This document shows positions 1 through 9,641 of a stretch of DNA of 64,000 bases, piece after piece. Where the stretch lies: NCBI RefSeq assembly GCF_021554725.1, contig NZ_JAIZDP010000001.1:868001-932000 (forward strand). The letters are read 5' to 3'. The notes under the pieces were generated by a model. It was not told where the DNA came from and did not search any database. It saw nothing but the letters and a program-made list of their open reading frames with translations. Each line of letters opens with the position of its first letter. Positions within the stretch are counted from its first letter, which is position 1. The stretch is from Sinomonas notoginsengisoli (GTDB taxonomy: Bacteria > Actinomycetota > Actinomycetes > Actinomycetales > Micrococcaceae). The translations under genes were made by a program, and so were the position numbers.

Positions 1-297
1 ACGCTGACCGTACTGGGGACCCTGCGGTGCATGGGGCGGCGCCTGCTGGCCGTACTGGTCCTGGCCGTACCGGCCGTACTGCGACTCCGAGGGGCTGCCG
101 GCCTGCGCATTCTGGCCATAGTGCGGGATCGGCTCTGTCGGCTGCGGTGGGGTCTGGCCGGGATGTGGCGGCCGGGCAGTCGACGCTACGGTCGGCGGCT
201 GGACCGCTGGGCCGCCCTGACCATCGGACGCGCCCTGCTCACGGGGGTCGGGTGCGCCCGGGCCGGGCTGTGCCGGACGGGGATCGCTCTCGTTCAT
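1..297 (-). CDS. Gln/Tyr/Gly/Pro-rich protein, N-terminal part (truncated by window edge)
   Basis: The frame is open for 99 codons from an ATG at 297 to the window edge, so only the N-terminus is visible. It begins MNESDPRPAQPGPG and is rich in Pro, Gln and Gly. Residues 64-99 carry repeated YGQ/YGR units (QYGRYGQDQYGQ and similar), which show on the DNA as repeated CTGGCCGTAC-like decamers. AAAGGA lies about 8 nt before the ATG as a ribosome binding site. No catalytic motif is visible. Such tails commonly precede the membrane domains of actinobacterial proteins (RDD, Yip1 or DUF4190 types), but the part that would decide this is outside the window. No function is assigned. Confidence 0.7.
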   Translation of the reverse strand, partial: MNESDPRPAQPGPGAPDPREQGASDGQGGPAVQPPTVASTARPPHPGQTPPQPTEPIPHYGQNAQAGSPSESQYGRYGQDQYGQQAPPHAPQGPQYGQR

Positions 298-545
298 CAG
301 TGGTGTCCTTTCCCTGAACTCCTTCCACTATCGTCCCTCAAGCTGTGCTGGACGCTTCTGTTCTCTGGAAGCTTGCTGGGAGTCCGCCGAAAGAGAGATG
401 TTTCACCCCCAGCGCATTTCACGGCGGTGCACCGCCCCGACGCCGCCCCTAGAATCAAGGTACGTGCGGCAGTTCCGGCGGCGGATGCGCTGTGGGGCTG
501 CTCGGAACCCGAGGCCGTGCCTCACGGCTGAGCGAAGGATGGCGC
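298..545. promoter_or_regulatory. Divergent intergenic region
   Basis: These 248 bp separate the leftward truncated gene from the rightward TPM-domain gene and must hold promoters for both. GAAGGA precedes the ATG at 546. I see no clear inverted repeat or RNA structure. Confidence 0.35.
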
Positions 546-2591
546 ATGCGTTCGACGGCGAAGACTCTCCTTGCTGCCCTCGCGGCGGCCTTCCTGATGC
601 TCTTTCCCGCAACCGCCACCGCGTGGGCCACGGACCCTGTGGCTGTGCCGTCGGGGACCAACATCGTCGACCCGCAGAATGCCCTTGGAACACGCAGGGC
701 GGACGTCCAGAAGGCCATCTCGGACCTCCTCTCGCAGCACAGGGTGAACCTCTATGTGGTGATCGTGGACTCGTTCACCAATCCCAGTGACCGCGCCGCG
801 TGGGCCCAGACCGTGGTGAAAAACACCGGGATGGGCAGCTCCGACGTCCTGCTTGCGATCGCCACCTCGGGCCAGTACCAGGTTGTGGCAAGCCCGCAGA
901 ACACTAAGGTCTACCCCAAGACCTCGACCATCGCGCAGAACGCAGTCACCCCCAACCTCGCCGGCGGGAAAAAGGACTACGCCCAGGCCGCCATCGATAC
1001 GGCAAAGGCTGCGGGCGATGCCGCGGGTGGCGGGAGCGGGACGGTCTCCTCCGGGGCGGACGCCACTGGGTGGCTGGTGGGCGGCGGCGTCGTAGTTGCC
1101 GGAGCCGGTGCCGCCTACCTCATATCCCGCAGGCGCAGGCCAGCCGCTGGGGGTCGGCCCGAGCAGCTCGGTCCGGATCAGGGCGAGCGCGATCCGCTCG
1201 CGGGACTGAGCCTGGACGAGCTCCGCAAGCGGGCGAGCGGCGTGCTCGTTCGGGCGGACGACGCGATCCGCTCGAGCGAGCAGGAGCTCGGCTTCGCCGA
1301 GGCCTCCTACGGGGGCGACGCTGTGGGGAACTTCACCAAGGCACTCGCGGACGCCAAGGCCCGCATGCGCGAGTCCTTCAAACTCCAGCAGCAGCTCGAC
1401 GACCACATCCCGGATACCGAGGCCCAGCAGCGCCAGTGGCTCGGCGACATCATCCGCCGCTCCGAGGCCGCGATTGCTTCACTCGCCGAACAGAAGGCCG
1501 ATTTCGACGCGCTGCGCGAACTCGAGCGGAATGCTCCCGCGGCCCTCGAGGAGATCAGGAAAGGCGCCGCCGAGGCCCAATCGCTGCTCACGGGTGCACA
1601 GGGGACGCTCGCCACGGTCGAGGCGAAGTATGCCGACTCCGCAGCCAAGCACATTGCGGACAACATCACTCAGGCCCAGGACCGGCTGGCATTCGTATCC
1701 AACGCCTCCGAGACCGCGAAGCAGAAGCTCGCCGAAGGCCAGTCCGGCCCGGCAGCCATCGCCGTCCGTGCGGGCGAGGAAGCGCTCCATCAGGCTCGCG
1801 TGCTGCTCGACGCGATCGAGAAGGCCTCCTCGGCGCTCGACGATGCGCAGGGGAAGATCGACCCTGCCCTCGCCGACACCCAGGGCGACCTCGCCGAGGC
1901 CAAGGCGATGGCCGCAGGAGGCCAGCACCCTGAGCTCATCGGACCCGCGGCAGCCGTCGAGGCGGCGCTTGGGACCGTGCAGCGAGAGCGCGCGGCCGGC
2001 AAAATCGACCCGCTCGCTATGCTGACGCGCATTGAAGCCGCACATTCGCAGCTCGACGGGGCGCTCGCCGGTGTCAGGGACAGGCAGCAGCAGACACAGC
2101 GGGCCCAGGCCTCGCTCCAGCAGGCCATCCAAAGCGCCCAGGCACAGATCAGCGCCACGAGCGACTACATCACAGCCCGGCGCGGCGGCGTGGGAACCCA
2201 GGCCAGGACTCGACTCGCAGAGGCGCAGCGCAACCTCGACTACGCCCTTTCCATCGCGGATGCGGATCCCATGAACGCCCTCGCGTACGCCCAGCAGGCC
2301 AATGCCCTCGCGACCCAAGCTGCCGAGATAGCGCAGCAGGACGTCGGCCAGTTCTCGGGCTGGGGCGGTGGGCCCGGACGCGGGGGCATGTTCGGCGCGG
2401 GCGGACTGGGAGGCGCGATCCTCGGTGGAATCATCATCGACTCAATCCTCCGAGGTGGCCATCATGACGGCGGCTGGGGGGACGGCGGCTGGGGCGGGGG
2501 CGGCGGCGTCGACGGAGGCTGGGGCGGGGGCGGCAGCGGAGGGGACTTCGGCGGCGGAGGGGACTTCGGCGGCGACGGCGGCAGCTTCTAG
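546..2591 (+). CDS. TPM-domain membrane protein with long helical region and Gly-rich tail
   Basis: 681 aa. The start at 546 is chosen because GAAGGA precedes it and the product then opens with a signal peptide (MRSTAKTLLAALAAAFL, predicted cleavage near residue 28). A TPM domain (TPM_phosphatase family) covers about residues 35-150, a single transmembrane helix lies near 175-195 followed by RRRRP, and residues about 215-600 are Ala/Gln/Glu-rich and predicted helical or coiled coil. The last 75 residues are almost only Gly, Trp, Asp and Phe (GGWGDGGWGGGGG). TPM proteins are envelope proteins; photosystem repair and phosphatase roles are known for some relatives, but no substrate can be inferred here. 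It lies 63 bp upstream of pspA and is probably co-transcribed, suggesting an envelope-stress role. Confidence 0.85.
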   Translation: MRSTAKTLLAALAAAFLMLFPATATAWATDPVAVPSGTNIVDPQNALGTRRADVQKAISDLLSQHRVNLYVVIVDSFTNPSDRAAWAQTVVKNTGMGSSDVLLAIATSGQYQVVASPQNTKVYPKTSTIAQNAVTPNLAGGKKDYAQAAIDTAKAAGDAAGGGSGTVSSGADATGWLVGGGVVVAGAGAAYLISRRRRPAAGGRPEQLGPDQGERDPLAGLSLDELRKRASGVLVRADDAIRSSEQELGFAEASYGGDAVGNFTKALADAKARMRESFKLQQQLDDHIPDTEAQQRQWLGDIIRRSEAAIASLAEQKADFDALRELERNAPAALEEIRKGAAEAQSLLTGAQGTLATVEAKYADSAAKHIADNITQAQDRLAFVSNASETAKQKLAEGQSGPAAIAVRAGEEALHQARVLLDAIEKASSALDDAQGKIDPALADTQGDLAEAKAMAAGGQHPELIGPAAAVEAALGTVQRERAAGKIDPLAMLTRIEAAHSQLDGALAGVRDRQQQTQRAQASLQQAIQSAQAQISATSDYITARRGGVGTQARTRLAEAQRNLDYALSIADADPMNALAYAQQANALATQAAEIAQQDVGQFSGWGGGPGRGGMFGAGGLGGAILGGIIIDSILRGGHHDGGWGDGGWGGGGGVDGGWGGGGSGGDFGGGGDFGGDGGSF

Positions 2592-2654
2592 GCCGCGCGG
2601 GGGATGCGAACGCCGTCCTCCGGTCAGGACTTTCAAACAACGAAAGGGAGCACC

Positions 2655-3449
2655 ATGGTAAAGCAGTCCATCTTCGGGCGCATCGCACAGCTGACCAAGG
2701 CGAACATCAACGCGCTGCTCGACCAGGCGGAAGACCCGCAGAAGATGCTGGACCAGATGGTCCGCGATTACACGAACAACATTGCTGAGGCCGAGTCCGC
2801 GATCGCCCAGACGATCGGCAACGTCCGCATGCTCGAGGACGACCACGCCGAAGACGTCAAGGCAGCCCAGGACTGGGGCAACAAGGCCCTCGCCGCGTCC
2901 AAGAAGGCGGACGAGTTCCGGGCCTCTGGCAACCCGGGTGACGCCGAGAAGTTCGACAACCTGGCCAAGGTCGCGATCCAGCGGCAGATGTCCTCTGAGA
3001 ACGAGGCGAAGGCCGCTGAGCCGACCATTGCGACGCAGAACGACGTTGTGGACCGCCTCAAGACAGGCCTGGACCAGATGAAGGCCAAGCTCAACGAGCT
3101 CACGGCAAAGCGGAACGAGCTCGTGGCGCGGGCCAAGACCGCGGCGGCCCAGACCCAGGTCAACGACGCCCTCAAGAGCATCGACATCATGGACCCCACC
3201 AGCGAGGTATCCCGCTTCGAGGAGAAGGTCCGCCGCGAAGAGGCCAAGGTCCGCGGCCAGCAAGAGCTCGCCGCCTCGAGCCTCGACGCCCAGTTCAACC
3301 AGCTCGAGGACCTCGGGGAGCAGACGGAGATCGAGGCCCGGCTGGCTGCCCTCAAGCACGGCGCGTCCCCCGCTGCCCTTGCTTCGGGCAGCGGCGCGAC
3401 TCCGAAGGCTGGCGGTGCAGTGGACGAGGCGGACTTCGGCAAGCTCTAG
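2655..3449 (+). CDS. pspA: PspA/IM30 family membrane-stress protein
   Basis: 264 aa beginning MVKQSIFGRIAQLTKANINA, the amphipathic N-terminal helix typical of PspA/IM30, then a long coiled coil (about residues 25-220) with alternating Lys/Glu/Ala. The ATG at 2655 is preceded by AAAGGGAG at good spacing; an upstream in-frame ATG at 2604 has no such site. PspA proteins bind stressed inner membrane from the cytoplasmic side and form ESCRT-III-like oligomers. The C-terminal 35 residues (Ala/Gly-rich, ending EADFGKL) are less conserved. It follows the TPM-domain gene and is closed by a strong hairpin terminator. Confidence 0.9.
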   Translation: MVKQSIFGRIAQLTKANINALLDQAEDPQKMLDQMVRDYTNNIAEAESAIAQTIGNVRMLEDDHAEDVKAAQDWGNKALAASKKADEFRASGNPGDAEKFDNLAKVAIQRQMSSENEAKAAEPTIATQNDVVDRLKTGLDQMKAKLNELTAKRNELVARAKTAAAQTQVNDALKSIDIMDPTSEVSRFEEKVRREEAKVRGQQELAASSLDAQFNQLEDLGEQTEIEARLAALKHGASPAALASGSGATPKAGGAVDEADFGKL

Positions 3450-3485
3450 AGCGAGAGGCTCTGTGCCCGGCTCACGCCGGGACGA

Positions 3486-3519
3486 CACGAGGCCCGGACC
3501 ATCTGGTCCGGGCCTCGTG
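3486..3519 (+). terminator. Strong hairpin terminator after pspA
   Basis: A perfect 16-bp inverted repeat (CACGAGGCCCGGACCA and its complement) with a 2-nt spacer lies 36 bp after the pspA stop. No U-tract follows, as is common in high-GC actinobacteria. It also lies just beyond the tRNA on the other strand and could serve both directions. Confidence 0.8.
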
Positions 3520-3534
3520 GATTCGGCAGTGCCG

Positions 3535-3611
3535 TGGTTGCGGGGGCAGGATTTGAACCTACGACCTCTGGGTTATGAGCCCAGCGAGCTACCGAACTGC
3601 TCCACCCCGCG
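3535..3611 (-). tRNA. Initiator tRNA-fMet (CAU)
   Basis: 77 nt, minus strand. The anticodon loop is CTCATAA between CUGGG and CCCAG, so the anticodon is CAU. The anticodon stem has the three consecutive G-C pairs of initiator tRNAs, and the first base (C1) faces A72 as an unpaired C-A, the other initiator mark. The T-loop reads TTCAAAT. The 3' CCA is genome-encoded (3535-3537, minus strand). Confidence 0.97.
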
Positions 3612-3682
3612 GCGCACTGTCAACCTTAGCAACTGGCCAACGGCAGGCCAAATCACGCCGAACATTGGGCCACCATCATGCG

Positions 3683-6667
3683 CTACTTGCTGGGCGTAGG
3701 CGTCGGGCTCGCTGTCGATGAGCCCGACGTTCCGCCGCCGGCCGCGGCAACCTTCGCTTCCGCGTCCATGGCCCGCTGGACCGCAGAACTGAGCTTCTGC
3801 TGCGCCTCGCCGTACGCGGCGAAGTTGCCCGCCGCGAGCGCTGCCTGGCCATCCTTGATGGCCTGGCTCGCATCCTTCAGGGCCGCTTGCAGGTCTGCCT
3901 GTGCGGTCTGCGCCGTGCCTGACGAGGGCTGTGGGCTCGGCGTGGGGGCACCGGCGCTGCTGTTGTTGCCCGAGTCGCCAGCCTTGGCGCCGGAGTTGCC
4001 ACCGAAGAGGCCGTCGAGGGCCTTGTCCAGCGTCGGCGCGAACCCGATCTTGTCGCCGAATGCCACCAGCACGCGCTGCAGTGTCGGGTAGGACGTGGCC
4101 CCTGTGGACTTGACATAGACCGGTTGGACATAAAGCAGTCCACCGCCGACGGGCAGCGTCAGGAGGTTGCCGTTGAGCACCTCCGAGGCACCCTGTCGCA
4201 GCAGGTTGAGCGCCTGCGAGACGTTCGGGTCGGAGTTGAACTTGTTCTGCACCTGGCCTGGTCCGGGCACCAGGGTGTCCGTGGGCAACTGGAGCAGCCG
4301 GAGCTTGCCGTACTCGGCGCCCTTCACCCCTGCCTTGTTCCCGGCATCAGAGTCTGCGGCGAGGTAGCCGTACATCACCTCGCGGGAGGATCCCCCCTCC
4401 ACAGTCTGAGGGATGAAGCTCGATGTCAGCTGGAAGGCCGGCGACTTCTGGTCCGGCATCTGCAATGTCATGTAGTACGGCGGCTGCTTGACCCCGCTGG
4501 CCTTCACCGTCGGGTCGTTCGGGACACTCCACACGTCGTTGTTTTGGTAGAAGTCCTTCGGGTCGGTGACGTGGTATCGGGTCAGGAGCTCACGCTGGAC
4601 CTTGAAGAGGTCCTCAGGGTAACGGACGTGGGATATGAAGCCTGCGGACATATCAGAAATCGGCTTGACCGTGCTGGGGAACACCTTCTCCCACGCCTTA
4701 AGGACGGGATCCTGGTCGTCCCACGCGTACAGGGTCACGGAACCGTCGTACGCGTCGACTGTGGCCTTGACCGAGTTCCGGATGTAGTTCACGGTCGCCT
4801 GGGGCAGCTGCGTGGCCCGCCCCGCGGCCGTCTGGGAATCGGCCGTGACCGCCTGGAGCTGCTGCTGCTGGGAGTAGGGGTAGTACTGGCTCGTCGTGTA
4901 GCCGTCAACGATCCACTTCACCCGCCCGTCGATGACAGCGGGGTACGCGTTGCCGTCGACCGTGAGGTACGGGGCAACCTTCTGCACCCGGTCACGGGGG
5001 TTCCGGTCGTACAGGATCTGCGAGTTCGCGTTCACACCGTCGGAGAAGAGAAGGTCCGTGCTCTGGAACTTCATCGCGTACATAAGTTTGTTGAAGAAGC
5101 CGCCCACGTTGGGGCCGCCGTTCCCCGTGAAGGTGTACTGGCTCTCGCCTGCACCGCCCTGCGGCTTGTCCTGTTCGCGCGGCTGGCTTCCAGCGGCGGC
5201 TCCGACAATCGAGTAGTCCGGCGAGTATTCGCCGAAGTAGATGCGCGGCTGATAGCTCTCGTCATTGCCCAGCACCCCAGTGGATGGGATGCCGGACTCC
5301 ATGAAGACCGGCTTGCCGTCAACGGTTGCCGTATTGCCGTACGCGGCGACCACACCGTAGCCGTGGGTGTAGACGATGTGGTTGTTGTACCAGGACTGCT
5401 GGCTCGGCGAGAGGCCGCGGGAGTTGAGCTCGCGGACGGCGACGACGGTGTCTTGGGTCTTGCCGTCAACGGTGTACCGGTCCACGTTCAAGGACGGCGC
5501 GAACTGGTAGTACGGGCGGTACTGCTCGAGCTGCTGGAAGGTCGGCGAGACAAGGGTCGGGTCGAGCAGCCGGATGCTCGCGGCGGTCTGCGCGTCCTGG
5601 CGCAATGCACCCTGCGTGGCGTCCGTGGTCGCCTTGTACGGCTGCACCTCGACCTTGTCGAGCCCATAGGCGGCCCGGGTCGAGTTGATATTGCGCTCAA
5701 TGTACGGCGCCTCGGCGCCCTGCTCGGACGGGCGCACCTGAACCTGCTGGATCACCCACGGGTACACCCCGCCCGCGAGGATGGCGGTGATCACCAGCAT
5801 CGCGGTGCCGATGAGCGGCAGTCTCCATCGCCCGATGACGGCGGCAACAATGAAGAGGACGGCCACAATGGCCGCAGCAATGGCCAAGATGGCCTTGGTG
5901 GGGATCACGGCGTTGACATCGGTGAACAGAGCACCCGAGACACGCCCCGACGAGCTGAAGACCGAGCTGTACCGGTCGAGCCAGAAGTTCGCGGCGATGA
6001 GCAGCAGGAGCGCGGCGGCGGAGATCGCCAGATGGAGCTGCGCCGCGCGGGCCATGTAGATCCCGCTCTCGCTGATGCGGATCGAGCCATACAGGTAGTG
6101 GGTGAGAAGACCAGCGATACCGGCGATGACGACAACGCCGAGCAGGAAGCCGACGATGGCTCCGAGGAACGGCAGGGTCATCACGTAGAAGCTGATGTCG
6201 AGGTGGAACAGGGGATCCTGGACCCCGAATCCCTCCTGGTTGAAGAACAGGGCCGCCTTCTGCCACTGGCTCGCGGCGGCCGCGCCGGCGAAGAGCCCGA
6301 ACACGATTGGCACGGCCGCCATGACGATGCGGCGCATTGGCTCAAGCTGCTCCTGGTAGCGACTCATGGTGTCGTGGCTCGAGGGGTCCGGAGCGTAGAC
6401 GGGCCGGGCCCCGTAGGCAGCACGCATCACCCCGTAGATCGCACCGCCCATGAGGAGGGCCGCAATCAGGAACACGAGCGCACGCGTGAAGTTCTGCCGG
6501 AGGAAGACCTCGACATATCCCAGCTGCCGGTACCAGAGGATGTCCGTGTACAGCTGCGAGAAGAGCACGAACCCAACCGCGAGCACAGCGACGATGACGA
6601 GCGTCGGGATCAGCGCCCCCCGACGGCGGCGGATGGCGGTCGGTCTGCCTTCGGGGCGGGATGTCAC
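3683..6667 (-). CDS. UPF0182 family membrane protein
   Basis: 994 aa with a GTG start at 6667 and GAGGT about 10 nt before it. The N-terminal 320 residues contain about seven hydrophobic helices (first near 20-40: [18 protein letters not shown]), followed by a large, probably extracytoplasmic domain (about 330-880) with YRPYYQF, MLTTS-like and KVFP segments typical of UPF0182, and a Ser/Pro/Ala-rich tail (about 885-994). Length matches the family. The biochemical role is unknown; actinobacteria usually hold one copy. The neighbouring Lon-like PDZ protease gene on the same strand upstream repeats the order I recall for Rv3193c-Rv3194c in M. tuberculosis, so the two may act together at the envelope. 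Confidence 0.92.
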   Translation of the reverse strand: MTSRPEGRPTAIRRRRGALIPTLVIVAVLAVGFVLFSQLYTDILWYRQLGYVEVFLRQNFTRALVFLIAALLMGGAIYGVMRAAYGARPVYAPDPSSHDTMSRYQEQLEPMRRIVMAAVPIVFGLFAGAAAASQWQKAALFFNQEGFGVQDPLFHLDISFYVMTLPFLGAIVGFLLGVVVIAGIAGLLTHYLYGSIRISESGIYMARAAQLHLAISAAALLLLIAANFWLDRYSSVFSSSGRVSGALFTDVNAVIPTKAILAIAAAIVAVLFIVAAVIGRWRLPLIGTAMLVITAILAGGVYPWVIQQVQVRPSEQGAEAPYIERNINSTRAAYGLDKVEVQPYKATTDATQGALRQDAQTAASIRLLDPTLVSPTFQQLEQYRPYYQFAPSLNVDRYTVDGKTQDTVVAVRELNSRGLSPSQQSWYNNHIVYTHGYGVVAAYGNTATVDGKPVFMESGIPSTGVLGNDESYQPRIYFGEYSPDYSIVGAAAGSQPREQDKPQGGAGESQYTFTGNGGPNVGGFFNKLMYAMKFQSTDLLFSDGVNANSQILYDRNPRDRVQKVAPYLTVDGNAYPAVIDGRVKWIVDGYTTSQYYPYSQQQQLQAVTADSQTAAGRATQLPQATVNYIRNSVKATVDAYDGSVTLYAWDDQDPVLKAWEKVFPSTVKPISDMSAGFISHVRYPEDLFKVQRELLTRYHVTDPKDFYQNNDVWSVPNDPTVKASGVKQPPYYMTLQMPDQKSPAFQLTSSFIPQTVEGGSSREVMYGYLAADSDAGNKAGVKGAEYGKLRLLQLPTDTLVPGPGQVQNKFNSDPNVSQALNLLRQGASEVLNGNLLTLPVGGGLLYVQPVYVKSTGATSYPTLQRVLVAFGDKIGFAPTLDKALDGLFGGNSGAKAGDSGNNSSAGAPTPSPQPSSGTAQTAQADLQAALKDASQAIKDGQAALAAGNFAAYGEAQQKLSSAVQRAMDAEAKVAAAGGGTSGSSTASPTPTPSK

Positions 6668-6847
6668 GGCGTACCTCGTTGTTCTGGGCGAAACTGCTCA
6701 GCGCTGCACGCGGACTGGCTGCGGGGCCGGCCCATACACGCGCTTGGTCTAAGTCAAGCACGCCCGGCGCTCAGCGACAGTTCCCGGCCCCGCAGATCAC
6801 GGCGATAACGATTCGGAGACGGTCCGCGCCTTGTGCCCTCCCCCGCC

Positions 6848-7918
6848 TCAGCCTGCTCGGCACTGGGGCATTACGGCCGGGTCTCGCCCCTGGGCGTAGC
6901 CCTCGACGGCGGAACGCGCTTCGGCAAGCGTTGACACCTTCACAACCGCCAGGCCGTCAGGGACGTGTCCCACGACCTCGCCGCAGTTGGCCGCCGGGGC
7001 CAGGAAGAGCGTGGCTCCGGCAGAGCGGGCGCCGTACAGCTTCTGGTCGATTCCGCCGATCGGGCCGACCGTCCCGTCCGGAGTGATGGTGCCCGTTCCT
7101 GCGACGTGCTTCCCGCCGGTCATGTCCCCCGGAGTGAGCTTGTCCACGATGCCGAGGGCGAACATCATCCCGGCGCTCGGCCCGCCGACGCGGTCCAACT
7201 CGACATTGATGGTGAACGGGAAGCTGAAGGTGTAGCGGATGCCGACCCCGAGCACCCATTTGCCTTGGCTCTGCATCGGAGTCACCGTCTCGGTGACCTC
7301 CTTCGCGTCGCGGACAACGACAACCTGGACCGGTGTGCCCTTGGCAGCGGCGAGGGCCTGCTGCACGCTTGCGAGCGAGGCCACCTTGGTGCCTGCGACG
7401 CTTGCGAGCTGGTCCCCGACACGCAGCTTGCCCGCAGAAGGCGAACCGTCCGGGACCGACGCGACATTGATCCGCTGCTCATAGGCGATGCCGAGATTCC
7501 CCAATGCTGCGGCAACCGAGGTCTGCTCCGAGTCCTGCATGAGGGCCGCGTTCTCGTCGGACACCTGCTGGCGTGTGGTGCCCGGCGGATAGACCACCCG
7601 TTGGGGAAGGATTCCGCGCGAGCGGTCGAACCACGATCGCGCAAGGTCGAGGAGCCCGACGTCGCTGTTCGGGCCCCCGTTGACGTAGACCGTTGTGAGG
7701 TCGAGCGCTCCCCCCGCAGGATAGGACTCGTGTCCGGTGACCCTGATCACGTCCTTGCCGTCGGTCTGTCCGAGGGTGTTGTACGCGGGTCCGGGCGACT
7801 CGACGACGTACGGGACGGGTACGGCGACGACAGTCGCACCGAGCACGAGCGCGGCGAGCGCCGAAGTCACCGCCGCGAAACCCCTGCCCGTTCCCTTGCC
7901 CTGGCTGACTGCCTCCAC
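6848..7918 (-). CDS. PDZ-domain, Lon-type (S16) membrane-anchored protease, YlbL-like
   Basis: 356 aa if started at the GTG at 7918, which has GGAAGG just upstream; an open frame reaches an ATG at 8068 but its extra 50 residues are not hydrophobic and look unlike a leader. A transmembrane helix follows at once (about residues 12-35), then a PDZ domain (about 125-210, VGDQLASVAGTKV) and a Lon proteolytic domain. The Ser-Lys dyad is visible: Ser in GGPSAGMMFALG and Lys in GGIDQKLYGAR. The protease domain should face outside the membrane. YlbL-type proteins regulate cell division or envelope proteins in other Gram-positives; the substrate here is unknown. Confidence 0.87.
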   Translation of the reverse strand: MEAVSQGKGTGRGFAAVTSALAALVLGATVVAVPVPYVVESPGPAYNTLGQTDGKDVIRVTGHESYPAGGALDLTTVYVNGGPNSDVGLLDLARSWFDRSRGILPQRVVYPPGTTRQQVSDENAALMQDSEQTSVAAALGNLGIAYEQRINVASVPDGSPSAGKLRVGDQLASVAGTKVASLASVQQALAAAKGTPVQVVVVRDAKEVTETVTPMQSQGKWVLGVGIRYTFSFPFTINVELDRVGGPSAGMMFALGIVDKLTPGDMTGGKHVAGTGTITPDGTVGPIGGIDQKLYGARSAGATLFLAPAANCGEVVGHVPDGLAVVKVSTLAEARSAVEGYAQGRDPAVMPQCRAG

Positions 7919-8119
7919 GCTGCCTTCCGTGCTCTCAGATGGCTGGATCCAATGCCGCTCGGGATCTTCCAACGCGGCACGGGCCCAGCCTACGTGCATG
8001 GCTGGGCGTGCGCCCGAAGGCCTCTGTGCCGACAGCGAAAGACGCTCGCGCACCCGCGACATGCCCAATGGCGGGGCGGTACCGTGAGGATGTCCTTAGC
8101 AGCAGCACTGATCGGCGGC
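7919..8119. promoter_or_regulatory. Divergent region between PDZ protease and zincin-like gene
   Basis: About 200 bp between two diverging genes. Start choice on both sides is uncertain (7918, 7999 or 8068 leftward; 8084, 8090 or 8120 rightward), so the true gap could be as small as about 20 bp. No clear operator is visible. Confidence 0.3.
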
Positions 8120-9571
8120 ATGATGACCACACCTGAGAAGCCTTCGGGCCACGACGACGAGCCCCAGGACCCCCTGTCCGAGCTCTTCGGACGGCTCATG
8201 GGCGGTGCGGGCGCCGAAGGGTTCGACCCCACGGAGATCGCCAAAGCGGCCGGCCTCCCGAGCGATCCGAACCTCCTGCGCCAGATGTTCGAGCAGGTGC
8301 AGGCCATGATGTCCGCGCCAGCGGGCGACGGCCCCGTCAACTGGCAGTTGGCCCACGAGCATGCGCGCCGCACCGCCGCGACGACCTCGGATCCGTCGGT
8401 CTCGGCGACGCAGAACCGCGAGGTAGACGAAGCTCTCCGCCTCGCAGAGATCTGGCTGGACAAGGCCACCGATTTGCCTGGCACGGGCATCATCGGACGC
8501 GGTTGGTCCCGGGCCGAGTGGATCGAGGCCACGATGGGCACGTGGCGCCGCCTTACCGAGCCTGTCGCCAACAGCATCGCGACAGCGCTCTCCACAGCCA
8601 TCAATGAGCAGATGCCCGATGAGATGAAGGGCATGCTCGGTGGAACGTCCTCGATGCTGACCAACATGGGCGGCGCGATCTTCGGGATGCAGCTCGGGGC
8701 AGCGATCGGGGCGCTCTCCGGGGAAGTCGTGAGCTCCTCCGATATCGGCGTACCACTCGTCGACCTCGAGATGGCTCTCCTGCCGGCGAACGTGGCCAAG
8801 TTCGGCGAGGGCCTCGGGCTCCCCGAGGGCGATGTGAGGCTGTACCTCGCAGTCCGAGAAGCCGCACACGCGCGCCTCTTCATGCACGTCCCATGGCTGC
8901 GCGCCCACCTGCTCGGCGCCATCGAGGACTACGCCCGCGGCATCCACATCGACGCCTCCAAGATCGAGGAGCTCGCCCACGGCATCGACCCGAGCAACCC
9001 TGAGTCGATCCAGGAGGCCCTCCAGGGAGGCGTGTTCATGCCGCAACGCACGCCGCAGCAGGACGCGGCGCTGGTCAAGCTCGAGACCGCACTCGCACTG
9101 GTCGAGGGCTGGGTGGACGAGCTCACGGCTTTCGCGACCGACAGCGTGCTCCCTTCCGCCGGGGCTCTCCGCGAAGCCGTCCGGCGGCGTCGCGCAACGG
9201 GCGGCCCGGCCGAACACGCGTTCGCATCGCTCGTGGGGCTCGAGCTGCGGCCGCGGCGACTGCGTGACGCGGCCACCCTATGGGCATCCCTGACGCAGGA
9301 GCGCGGAATCGCAGGCCGTGACGCCATCTGGAAGCATCCCGATCTGCTCCCCACCGCCGAGGACCTCGACGACCCGCGCGGCTTCTCGGCGCGGCGGTCA
9401 CAGGCCGAGGCCAAGGACTCCGAAGTGGACGAGGCACTCGAGAAGCTACTGGCCGGCGGCTTCGACGAGCCCGCAGCACCGTCCGGGACAGACGAGCCGG
9501 ACGGGGAAAGCGATGAATCCGAGGAGGGGACGGACGACGGCGGCACTCCCCCTGGTGCGCCCCGCGCCTGA
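8120..9571 (+). CDS. Zincin-like metalloprotease-family protein (DUF2342/zincin_2)
   Basis: 483 aa from the ATG at 8120; in-frame starts at 8084 (GTG) and 8090 (ATG) are possible because no start has a convincing ribosome binding site. The N-terminal 40 residues are acidic and low complexity; from about residue 45 the protein matches the family annotated as zinc-dependent metalloprotease or coenzyme F420 biosynthesis-associated protein. A helical region with GGAIFGMQLGAAIGALS is followed by REAAHARLF, the place where a metal motif would be expected; no canonical HExxH is seen. The C-terminal 60 residues are Asp/Glu-rich. Catalysis is unproven. It diverges from the PDZ protease, as I recall for Rv3195 and Rv3194c. 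Confidence 0.82.
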   Translation: MMTTPEKPSGHDDEPQDPLSELFGRLMGGAGAEGFDPTEIAKAAGLPSDPNLLRQMFEQVQAMMSAPAGDGPVNWQLAHEHARRTAATTSDPSVSATQNREVDEALRLAEIWLDKATDLPGTGIIGRGWSRAEWIEATMGTWRRLTEPVANSIATALSTAINEQMPDEMKGMLGGTSSMLTNMGGAIFGMQLGAAIGALSGEVVSSSDIGVPLVDLEMALLPANVAKFGEGLGLPEGDVRLYLAVREAAHARLFMHVPWLRAHLLGAIEDYARGIHIDASKIEELAHGIDPSNPESIQEALQGGVFMPQRTPQQDAALVKLETALALVEGWVDELTAFATDSVLPSAGALREAVRRRRATGGPAEHAFASLVGLELRPRRLRDAATLWASLTQERGIAGRDAIWKHPDLLPTAEDLDDPRGFSARRSQAEAKDSEVDEALEKLLAGGFDEPAAPSGTDEPDGESDESEEGTDDGGTPPGAPRA

Positions 9572-9595
9572 CGCTGCCCGGACACAGAGCTGAGA

Positions 9596-9627
9596 ACGGG
9601 TCGTCCTGACAAGTCGGGGCGGCCCGT
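9596..9627 (+). terminator. Hairpin between convergent genes
   Basis: ACGGGTCGTCC pairs with GGGCGGCCCGT over 11 bp (two G-U pairs) around a 10-nt loop, 24 bp after the zincin-like gene and 14 bp beyond the stop of the small gene on the other strand. It probably ends transcription from both sides. Confidence 0.6.
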
Positions 9628-9641
9628 CGGGCTCGGTGGCG

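Noticed and set aside
3535-3611. tRNA as an integration site for a mobile element
   Set aside because: No integrase or direct repeat of the tRNA end was seen nearby.
4124-6808. An 894-codon open frame antisense to the UPF0182 gene
   Set aside because: It is rich in Arg/Gly/Val/Asp without motifs and mirrors a well-supported gene; high GC makes such long antisense frames common.
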